NCBI GenBank assembly: GCA_023213395.1
Contig: CM041465.1
Location: forward strand, 55,497,741 to 55,561,740
DNA from: Cycas panzhihuaensis
Taxonomy: Eukaryota > Cycadophyta
Length of the DNA stretch: 64,000 nucleotides
Reading direction: 5' to 3'
Shown: in pieces, positions 46,533 through 55,916 of the stretch
How the letters are laid out: each line of letters starts with the position of its first letter
Position numbering within the stretch: the stretch's first letter is position 1
Translations under genes and position numbers: made by a program
Notes under the pieces: model-generated
Database searches by the model: none
The model's input: the letters and a program-made list of their open reading frames with translations, nothing else
Told to the model about the DNA's origin: nothing

Positions 46533-46644
46533 CTGTCAATGCAACATGACGTGTGTCAGTGTATATCCTCAGTGCATACCATGATAAAATAAAACCAAGT
46601 ATCTATCTAGATGTTAAACGACTAAGGAAACAATTAGGTCTCAC
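46533..46644 (-). other. Intron 2 of the E4 antisense gene
   Basis: Donor GGCAG/GTGAGACC, acceptor TTGCATTGACAG/GTGTAGC, 112 bp, matching E5. Confidence 0.62.
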
Positions 46645-47872
46645 CTGCCATAGCCACTGGCTCCTCCGCCTGAGTGACATCCTCGTCTCTTGGCCCTCTG
46701 CCAGTTGTAGGTACCTTGTCCTGAGGTACCTCCTCTTCCTCAGCCTCGCTCCTAGTAGGGACTGGCCCAACCCTCACCTCTCTGGATCTCCTCACGATCC
46801 GTAGTCTGCGGCCCTTGGTCTCTGGCCCCCTCCTCTCCTCAGCAGCTCCTAATGGACCTGCCCCTCCTCCGGTAGTCCCGGATGGTCCTGCTGCTCCTCC
46901 TGCTGACCGTGATGAACCTGCCTCTCCTGTAGGTTGTGATGGGCTAGCCCCGTCTCCCCCATCATCGCTATCATGGTCATCGCCATCGCTGTCGTCGTCG
47001 TCATCGTCATCGATGGGCTCTCCTACTCCGCCCACTCCATCATCGCTCTCCCACCTCACTACCCTGTATGGCTCTGGTATATAGTCTGTCAAACTGAGGA
47101 GGTCGAGTGACGTCGCATCTACTGACCGACGGACATGGACCTAGTCCTCTATCCCTCAGAGCCGCGTCTGCCATCTGTGGACCATTGGGGCCCACTCTGC
47201 TATGGGGTATGGCCCCCCTGTTGGTGCCACTACTGCAAAATGGTCAAAAAACCAACACTGCAATAGTATGTTGTAAGAGAATCCTCCCCTATCGGAACTC
47301 TGGATGGCGTCTAGTTGGCGACAAGGTTTGCCGCAACCAGAGTAGCCAAATCCATCCTCTTGCTGGCCTCACACCGGCGTGCTACATTCACCCAACCTCC
47401 AGGGATCTCCCTGTAGTTCTGTTTCTGGGAAATCTAGAACAGAATGTATAGTATGATCAACTTCCTCACTCGAGGAATCCGTGACATAAGCATAATCTGG
47501 AGGGCAACTCCCCTCCGCTCCCACCTATCTGTCCTTGTGAAAAACTAGGCCACCTCTCTGTGTGTTGCCTTGGTGTTAGGCAGCGCTCCCAACCTCATTG
47601 GCCTCCCATTGGCCGGGAACCCCGAACCGCCTGATATCCCCTGGGGTAATTATGACATCACCTATCTGAGGTAGGTGAAATACGTACCTCCTCCTGTCCT
47701 AGTATGACACTATGTCAACCAGAAGCCTCTAGTCTAATGCGAACTGAGGTGTCTTGAGGGCCTTGTATAGGCCACACCTCTTCAGAGTCGCCCTGTCCTC
47801 TTGGGATGCCATCTCTATGTAGCTCAGTAGGGGCATGCCTACGTTCTCACAGTTGTCCACTGCGATAACTGC

Positions 47873-48365
47873 CTATAATTATCAAAAATCAGTCAAGGTC
47901 AGCCTCCTAGTAGTCATCTATGCTCCTAGCTTCTTTTTTTACTTTCCTGTCTAAATTTTGGGGGCTGTTTGGCCCCTCTTCTGTTTTTTCTGGTTTTCTG
48001 CCTACGTACCACACTAAATTTAGCGGTACCGTTAAATTTAAAGCAGGTCCCGTGGCGATCACTATCCTGTAGAGATCCCACAGCCAAGATCGCGGTGCTG
48101 CGATCTTGGCCATGGTACGAATGGCAACCCCCCTAAAAAGGGGGGTTTCTGCCCATAAAATCTCAAAAAATTTTGTGGTGGACCACTGTGGGCCCCACTG
48201 GGACCAGGGCTCCCTAATGCCTAGGTCCCCGCCTCTTTCCGGGTCTAATTCAGACTATGAGAGGCATCCAATTGCTTATAAGGGGCATAAAAAATGCATT
48301 AAATTAACTAAAAAGCAGTAAACTTTGAACTTGGAAATAGGGAAGGTTTTGCGAGATCCACTCAC
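47873..48365 (-). other. Intron 1 of the E4 antisense gene
   Basis: Donor GACCCA/GTGAGTGG, acceptor TTTGATAATTATAG/GCAG, 493 bp. It contains hairpins at 48007-48047 and 48084-48109. Confidence 0.62.
48007..48109 (-). repeat. Two dyads inside intron 1 (E4)
   Basis: 48007-48047 carries AAATTTAGCGGTACC facing GGTACCGTTAAATTT. 48084-48109 is a perfect 10-bp stem, CCAAGATCGC with GCGATCTTGG, around a six-base loop. They are in the same intron position as in E5. Confidence 0.75.
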
Positions 48366-48547
48366 TGGGTCTGGCCTGACCATCGCCATCTCGTCTCTCT
48401 GGTTGTAATGGCTCTCGCTATGCTCAGATCCAACGGTCGAATCATCTCCTACATGCCTCCAAAGTCGGGTAGCGCTCTGCGTCGTAAGGGAATGGCTCTA
48501 GTTTCGCACGAGAGCCAGTGAAAATGAATCTGATTTTAATTCGTTTT

Positions 48548-48556
48548 CCTTATATA
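48548..48556 (-). promoter_or_regulatory. TATA box of the antisense gene in E4
   Basis: TATATAAGG on the minus strand, preceded by a G/C-rich stretch (GGGCCCCCGTC), 159 bp upstream of the ATG. It matches 29426-29434 in E5. Confidence 0.65.
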
Positions 48557-49082
48557 GACGGGGGCCCTGACGGGCACTTCTTCCATTTCTGACCTCGCGA
48601 CAGTCATTGGGACTGTCTCATTGCCTTGATAGCCTTTGCCTTCTGGCCCTATCGCCTGTTGTGCTCTATTGATGCCCTTTTTTCCCTCCCTTGTAAGGGC
48701 ATTTATGGCACCTCATTATCGCACTTTTGCTAGGGCCCTTCTGCATCATTTTGCGTGCCACTCCTGTGCATGCCTGAGTTTATACTCATTTGGCTCATTT
48801 CGCTACCCTGGACTCGTTTCCATAGCCCTTTTTCATCCTTAGGGTCTCCAAAGGGAATGCTCCTCTGTTTGAGGGCATGTTTTGCTTCCCAAAGCAACCT
48901 TTGGCACTCCAGGGCGTCTTTTCTCTGCCCACTCTCAGCCAGTGGCTGGATTGCTTGCTCTCGTTTTTAGGTAACCTCATTGCTAGGTCCTCCTACCCTT
49001 CTCAGCCACTTTTTTGCTCGCTATTCGAGTCTTTCTCTTTTACTTTCATCACTATTTGTTTACCAAAGCTTAGTATTCAGAC
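48557..49082 (+). other. Region between antisense promoter and second RNase H (E4)
   Basis: It aligns with E1 10072-10532. No conserved coding motif on either strand. Confidence 0.5.
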
Positions 49083-49503
49083 ATGTCCCTTCTGATTTTT
49101 ACCGATGATGGAAGTCTGCAGAATCATGCCTTCCATTGCATGGATTCTTCACAGCCCCTCTGGACATGATTTCTTACATTCCAGAGTCTTCCTTCCTGAG
49201 GGAGGCAACCAATAATGAAGCTGAGTATACGGCCGTTATTGAAGCCCTTATCGATGCTCTCTGTTTCCATCACAGGTCCATCGTGTTGCTTTGTAATTCT
49301 TAGGTTGTGGTGTCCCATCTCACCCAGGTCTGCCAGGTGTGATGCTCTCACTTGAGAACCCTTGCGTCTGCTGCTAGGTCTCTTCTGGCTCATTTCTCAT
49401 CAGTAGATATTCAGCATATCCCTAGGGACCTCAATGCTGAGGCTGACAGCCTCGTCTGCCTCATCCTTGAGTGTCGCCTCCCTCTTCTGGATGACCGCCC
49501 CTG
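49083..49503 (+). pseudogene. Second RNase H of E4 (frameshifted)
   Basis: The ATG at 49083 gives MSLLIFTDDGS and then loses frame. Parts of the rest are readable in other frames: NNEAEYTAVIEAL near 49215 and LNAEADSLVCLILE near 49430. It matches 28485-28907 (E5) in extent. Confidence 0.8.
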
Positions 49504-49854
49504 AGGCTTGTCTAGTCAGCCCATGCCTGAGTCTTTGGTTACTGTTAGTTCGATGTGCTTGCTCTATTTGTTGGATGCCCTCCTACTTCATGTTGCACTT
49601 CGGCAATGGGGGCATCCCCTGTTACTTGCTTATTTTATTTACAGGTCGATGCTTAGACGATGCATAGGTAGCCCCTACGTTATCCTCATATATGTCTCCC
49701 TTGTCCATGCATTCTGCCATGACACTCACATATGCCCTTGGTCCATGTACTGCTCATTATTGCTTTTATGTATATATATGCATGTGCTACTCATATCTTT
49801 TATTGTCAACATTTGCCATCACGTTACGCTTCTGAGCAGTGAGGCTCTACTGCC
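49504..49854 (+). other. Noncoding 3' region of E4
   Basis: Homologous to 10917-11295 of E1. Nothing coding is recognised. Confidence 0.55.
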
Positions 49855-49864
49855 AAGGGGGCAG
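49855..49864 (+). other. Polypurine tract of E4
   Basis: AAGGGGGCAG directly before the TG of the right LTR. Intact. Confidence 0.85.
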
Positions 49865-52414
49865 TGTTTCCCAGCTACTGGGAATGGACTCGAGACTCAT
49901 TGACGCAGGTATGTTCACGTATACATTCCTACTTTTTCCTACCCATGCTCGATTAAGATTATTTAGCATAGGTTGCTTGACATACGGTTGCCTGCATGCA
50001 TTGCTTCTCTGCCTGATCATATTGTACGTGCTTACGGCACACCATTAGCCTATGATGACTCACAACAGGGGTATTCCTCAGCGAATGCTACACCCCGTAT
50101 GGCGCACAGCCACCCACTTTATCTCCACAATCTCTCAGGATATTTCAATCAATCCTGTTGCTCCCATTACAACATGTTGCTCGCATTGCAGTCCCTCCTA
50201 AGCCTAATTTAATCCTTAGTTGGGACTCATTTCATTATTTTGCCATCGCCCATTGCACGGCATTCCCCCCAGCTACTCCAGCTTATTTTTGGTCTTAATT
50301 TTTACTTCAAAACCTTATGTTTTTGCTTCTTTTTATCTTTTTTTAATTTCTAGTTTGATACCCTATAAACTTAGTGGTACCGCGGTCTTTACCGCCGTAC
50401 CGCAGAGTTACCATAGTATGACTCTTTAAAATTTAAAAAAAAGAGAACCATGTGACAGTTTCTATTTTTTTGCAGAACTGCCATGTGGCGTCGATCGATT
50501 CGCATCGCCTTGACATCCACAACGTTCACCTGCTGTAAACAAGGGGATAAAGAGGATTTTGCTCTCCATTCTCAAGATCTTTTGGCCATTTTTCTGACTT
50601 TTCAACTAAAAACTCACAGAGAAAGACACAATCCACATACACATGAACCTATCACAGAAGAGAAGGACTACTACTAGCTGGATTTGCAGGGCTATTACGA
50701 CCCCCTATAGCTCTCAACAACAAGCCTCATACCTCTTTGCAAGTGCTCAAGGTTCCAAAGGAAACTTCTACCAAAAAGCCTCTCTAAAGGGCCAACTTCC
50801 AAGGCTCCAAGTTTGTAAGGATTTTTCCTCACTTCACTCTTGCAAAAACCTGTCATTATCAGCCCTCATACACTAGTTATTGCTATCGTTTCCTAATAGT
50901 AAAGCTCATACTTAATTCTCCTCCAACAAGGTATTCCTTATTCCTACTTGTAATTTATTTTGTTCTTATTTCTTTTGTGTGTTGATGAATGAAGTCCTAG
51001 TTTGTCTAGTTTTCTTTATGTTGTTGTACTAGATTAGTGATATTCCCATTTTCTTTTGAGGCCTCACTATTTTCTTTAAACTATCTCTTTCACCCCTTTC
51101 TTGGTTGGCCATTGCAAAGGGGCAACATAAAGAGGATTTGAAGGAGGTAGGCGGGGTTCCATTCCCCATTACTGTCCTTCTCCCTAAGGGTTCCGTCCCT
51201 TATCCTCTTTCCCTTTGCCATTAGCACTTTATTAGGAAATGGGTTAAGGGAGTTTAGGGAATCTAGTTGTGGTGTTCAAGATTAGCACAGACAACCCGTT
51301 GCCACGCCGTTTCTAGAAGCCCCATCTGTCGGTATTGGGCCCTACCTAAGCCCCAAATCTTTCTATTATTCCCTGCTCTGTTACTGCCCGTTGCTTTATA
51401 ACCTCATTGTCAACCCGTTTCTCCTTCCCAAGTTCCGTGGAGGTCCTTCGTGGGTGAGTTAGCCATCCCGAGGCTATACTCTTTTCCCTTTTGGGTGTCT
51501 TTATGGTGTATGGTGGTGAGAGTCTTTATTGCATGTCACTATTTTACTTGGCTACATATTGATGCTTAGCATAGATTTAAGTTCCATTTGATTTTAGTAT
51601 ATATGTTTGGTATATTTCGTGGTCTCTCTTCCGAGAGGTAGGTATTCTCCTCACTTGTTTGCAGGGTTTCGCGTTAGTGGAGCGATACGTGGAACAAACC
51701 TATTGTAGGTTAGTTCCCCGTATAGTGCATTTCTTTTTATTTCACGCTCTCGTTTCTTTTCCGTTTATTTGCTTTTGCATGCTTAAGGGGAGGTAAGTAA
51801 GCCCCTCTTCCATTGCTTCCAGTAACTACTACTGATCGGCATCGCATGCATGACGAACGGAGTAGAATGGAGTGGGACTCAAAGGGACGAGCAGCACTCC
51901 ATTCAGGTGCCGGATCCAAGTATTCTCCTTATTCCCTGCATACCCCTTTTACATTGTCGCCTTTTATACATCTGCTTGTGTAGTTAAGAACTTGTAAAAG
52001 ATTAAAAAGGGGAAAAAGAAAAGTGCACTTATTTTTATATTATTTCTTGCTTTGGCTAGCGTAGCATAACGTAGTTAGATTGTTTACGTTGCATTTGAGT
52101 TACCCTCATCGCATCCCTCTTTTCGTATTTGCATGTACGCTAGTTAGCTGCCCTTCCGTTTATTGCCTTCTCATTACCTTGAGAAGACGCAACGCGCAAG
52201 GCACTCTCTCCTCTTCCTGGCCATCCGAAGGGTAGGAAGGCCTTACTTTGCATGGCTACCTGGAAGCAACCAGGCACCTTGTAGTTCTGAATCCATGCTC
52301 CGGCGCACGGATGCCCTGCGAGGTGAAGTCCTTGCTGCTTAGTTTAGTTAGCATTGCATATTTTTATATCCTTTTTGCTAGACGTAGGGACACCACCCCA
52401 TAGCGAGCATTTCA
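49865..52414 (+). repeat. Right LTR of E4, also left LTR of E4'
   Basis: 2550 bp, TGTTTCCCAGCTACTGGG to ATTTCA. Followed after one base by a PBS, so it serves as 3' LTR of E4 and as 5' LTR of the partial copy E4'. Dyad at 50358-50419, 493 bp from the start. Confidence 0.9.
50358..50419 (+). repeat. U3 dyad of the right E4 LTR
   Basis: ATACCCTATAAACT...AGAGTTACCATAGTAT with GTGGTACCGCGG in the left arm. More decayed than 19511-19571. Confidence 0.65.
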
Positions 52415-53198
52415 CTGGCGACCATACTGGGGAACTGCCAGTAAGGGAACTAGTTTCGCTTCCCCTTTTCGTTGGTGTTCTTGCCTCTAGGTAGTCTCTT
52501 ATTTTGTATTTTAATTGGCCAACCCCTAACGTACTTGCTTCATTTCCCTCTTTTCGCTTCCTTCTAACAATGTTCACGAAGGCATTGCATATGATGTTTC
52601 TCACGTTGCTTGTGAGGTCTGCCGCCATTGTTAGAAGACTAATTGCCTCGTTCCCTTCTGGCGTCGAACCCTGATTCGATAATGGAAAGCTACCCGTCTG
52701 ATTGGGCTTACCATACCATGGCTTCGGGAACTCAAGAGTTTTCTCAGATTCTGCTCGAGATCTGCCCATGGGGGCGATGATTCCATCTATTATCCAGATG
52801 ACCAGTTTTACCCCGCTGACTTTCGCCCTTCCGCTTATGCGGCAGAAGATTTGTCTCCTCACGAGACTCACCATCCTACTAGTGTGCCTTATGAGGAGCA
52901 CCTTGAGGGATCCCTAACTTTTGAGATCCCATCGACCTCATATGGCTATGAGGATACCCCTCCCATCGATGTGGTCGAAGCGCTCAGCGAGTACTTTCGA
53001 GCAACTAGCCGCCAACTACATCCTAGGTGGTTTGAAGAAATGTTACGCAATGTAGCATCTTCTTCATCCATACCTATGCCTCCTACAATGAATGATGCTT
53101 CTGCCTGTGCAACTCGTCCTATGTCATATTTACACTGGCTCCCAAGGCAAGTATTGCATCGCCTATCTCTATCCGCGGTCCTACTTCTTTAGGACCTG
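52415..53198 (+). mobile_element. E4': truncated second internal region (PBS and gag start)
   Basis: PBS TGGCGACCATACTGGGGA at 52416-52433, leader, then gag up to about 53198, where it breaks into the E6 LTR. This gives an LTR-internal-LTR-internal order, expected from unequal recombination between LTRs of two copies. Confidence 0.8.
52591..53198 (+). pseudogene. N-terminal gag of E4'
   Basis: The start codon has become ATA (near 52589). TGA/TAA stops interrupt the MRRFSR-type N-terminus. SYPSDWAYHTMASGTQEF follows near 52690, then a frame from 52851 (HETHHPTSVPYEEHLEGSLT). Here the EALSEYF motif is followed by CGA (about 53000), the intact version of the TGA stop in E1, E2 and E4. Confidence 0.75.
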
Positions 53199-53208
53199 TT
53201 ACCACAGT

Positions 53209-53232
53209 AAACTTTGTAGTACCACAAAGTTT
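53209..53232 (+). repeat. U3 dyad of the E6 LTR
   Basis: Arms AAACTTTGTAGT and ACCACAAAGTTT, one mismatch in 12 pairs, no loop. Confidence 0.8.
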
Positions 53233-53368
53233 GTCATGAGGCAACTGTCATAAAATATTTTTTAAATCTATCGTGAAAATTTTTGCATTTTTCATGAAAT
53301 TACCACATGGATAAGTCACACCCCAAGTCCTAGCCTAACCCTAATCATCCAATTAAGCTAGGGTTAGA

Positions 53369-53375
53369 TATAAAA
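53369..53375 (+). promoter_or_regulatory. Probable TATA box of the E6 LTR
   Basis: GATATAAAACCC context. Candidate core promoter of the element, downstream of the U3 dyad. Inferred from sequence only. Confidence 0.45.
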
Positions 53376-55755
53376 CCCAAAAAAGACTTTATTTTGATCT
53401 CTTCCTCCATCTTTTCTCCTCTCCTCTTCTACTTTCACAAGTGATTTTCTGTAGGAGCACCCTGCAACATCTAGCACACCTGTGTCCCAGCCTGAGATCC
53501 ACCCTCTGTAGCTCAGATTCGTGGCACTAGGCCTGAGACAAAGCTTCTCCAAGAAAGGGTGTTCTTCAAGACTCACTTCCACACATAAGCATCAGGTTTC
53601 ACCAAGTTCTTCTTCAGGTTTCATAGCCTACACAGGAATCCACCTGCAAACCTCATAAGACTACCTTCTTATCCCATTTTCTTAGGAAGATCTGTCACTA
53701 ATCTGCCCATAGTAGGTACTATTTCATGTATATTTCATTTTGTTCCTTTTAGTTCCCCTAAAATAGAATAGAATACCTTGTATATCTTTCTTTTCTCAGT
53801 TTTTGCTATCAAATATATAAGGCATCTCCTTCATTTTTCCTTGTCTATCCTTACTACCTTCCTGCTATCTCCTGGTTTCTCCAAGGAGGCTATGAGGAGA
53901 GGCCCGAAAAGGGAGAGAGAAAGGAGCTAAGGCGGGTTCCGCACCTAACAAGGCCTACTCCTCAAGGGCAACCCCCTTCTCCCCTTTTCCTCCTCCTCTT
54001 CTGTGCCTCCCTTGGGCTACCAGAGAGCTCTTGGAAGAAAGGCCATCATTGATATCAGCGTATGCAACCCATTACTACACTAGTTCTAGGCCTGAGTGCC
54101 TTACATGGTTAGAGTTTCAAGCCCTTAGTCATGCCATACGTCACTTTTGGGTGTTGGCTTAGCCTTAAGTTACAAATGTTGTATATCGCAGCCTTTGCAA
54201 CATCGACAACATTTGCAACCTTTATACAACTTATCTCCTTAACCTTTTGTTGCTATTATACTATCCAAATCTATTGTTTATGTGCTTGGATAGTGTGGAG
54301 GTATGTGCAATGGAGGGTTAGCCATTTTGAGGCTAACCATCCTTGTTCTTTTATCTTGTCTTACTTGCATTGAGGAGGTTGGAGATTATTTTCTAAATAA
54401 AAGTTTACTTTGATTAAAGTACTTTATTTGCATTATTTTGTGCACTTTGCATACACATATATACATACATACTTAGAATCCTAGTAGCCCTTCGTGAAAG
54501 AGGGAGTACTTTTTTATTGCAGGTTTTGCTACATTGCTCGTGGAGAAGAAAGAAATGCATCAATCCAGGTACATCTCTCCCATTCTTTCCCTTAGTCATT
54601 TCTACCTTTAGCATAGTCTTTTCCTTTGTTTTTTTTTTGCCTTTTCCTTTTAGTTCGAGGAAGGTAAGGAAGCCCCAACACTTTTGCTCTATGTTACCTG
54701 TGTGTTGGAAAAGGAAAAGGGAAGCACATGAGATATAAGAGAACATCCTTATTTTAGCTGCATGGTCTTCCAGGTACGCCATTCTTTTCCCTTTGTAGCT
54801 CTTTTCCTTTTTATCTTAAGATTATCTGCTTGCATAGTTGAAACATAAAAGGAAAAGAGGAAAGAAATAAGTTTGCATCTATTACTCGCATATGCATGCT
54901 AGACTTACATTTCTAGGAAAGAGCATGAGGTAAGAACCATATCCTTCTGCTTTCTTAATTGCATGCATCTCCTTTAGGCCTTACATCTTTTGCATACACG
55001 ATTGCACTTGATTAGCTTGCCCCCTCTACTCCCTTTTCTCCTATTAAAAATAAAAAGAGAGTGAGGTTTTGCATTTGAGAGTAAATGAGAGTATATTTGT
55101 TATTCTTTTTATATAGTTCTTGTCTCTTGTTTGAAATAAACATAGCAAATTACACATCACTTCACCACCACACATATAAGGTCAAACCCTTCACAGATAA
55201 GAGAGGAAGTCTCTTCCGCCGTTGCCTCTTGTCCCTCAAACTCACTTTAGGTGGGTTAGCCTAAGGAGGATTCTTCCTCTAAGACATCCTCTTCTAACCC
55301 CATCACACCTACATTAGTTAAGTAGCCTTGACATCCTCTCATTTAGGTTGGTCCCGCGCATAAGGTGGTTGCCCAATGCCACTCTTACGAGTGTGTACCT
55401 CCCACATCACTCCTCTGAATACATTCCATTTATATCCCTCTATTTTTTACGAGGATCCATTCCCTCATTCGGTCTTGCCCTTCCCTTCCGGCCATCCAAG
55501 GATGGGAAGACTTACATCTTGAGGTTACTTAGGAAACTGAGGATATCCCTCACTCTTGCTACCCTCAAAACCAAAACCGAGTTACCCAAAGAGGAGTTGT
55601 GCGTATTCATAGGTCCCAAACCTATGTTCCAATGTACAGACGCCTCATATGGGTGATTTCTCTCACTTGTCAGATTGACTCTATATTTCGAAGCCCTCTA
55701 CTGACTAACCTAATCCTAACCAAGTGTGGTTACCATCCCATAGACATGATTCTAC

Positions 55756-55773
55756 TAGCGACCATACTCGGGA
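55756..55773 (+). other. Primer-binding site of E6
   Basis: TAGCGACCATACTCGGGA, one base after the LTR end. Two differences from E1. Confidence 0.75.
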
Positions 55774-55916
55774 TCCATTAGTAAGAGAATCATTCTTTCC
55801 CCTTTACTGTTAGTGCTACTTCCTCTTGGTAGCTCTTCCTTTTGGTTTTATTGGGTAACCCCTAATGTGTGCACCACTTTATCTTTCCCTTCTTCCAACC
55901 AATAGCCAGAACTTGT

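Larger units (their letters stand above)
45911..48389 (-). pseudogene. Antisense PMD-like gene of E4
   Basis: The mirror of the E5 gene: exon 1 48389-48366 (MAMVRPDP), exon 2 47872-46645, exon 3 46532-45911. It has the same start context (GACGAGATGGCGA), splice sites, PMD motif region (~47750-47600), a longer acidic run (seven Asp, near 47005-47030) and coiled-coil exon 3. The frame 47092-46634 is open through the acidic linker to the intron 2 donor. Summed exons are 1874 nt, not a multiple of three, so at least one indel has occurred. TAG and TGA stops are scattered, mostly at codons that differ from the E5 stops. It lies opposite to E4 gag-pol, between integrase and the second RNase H. Confidence 0.7.
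53199..55754 (+). repeat. Partial 5' LTR of E6
   Basis: Starts inside the U3 dyad (53209-53232) and runs to GATTCTA before the PBS. A good TATA box, TATAAAA, is at 53369-53375, about 140 bp after the dyad. The LTR is recognisable as the same group by AGGTTAGCCATTTTGAGGC near 54320 but is much diverged. Confidence 0.75.

Noticed and set aside
46087-47451. Plus-strand frames across the E4 antisense gene
   Set aside because: They are mirror frames of the minus-strand PMD-like gene. The E5 equivalents on that strand are not conserved.
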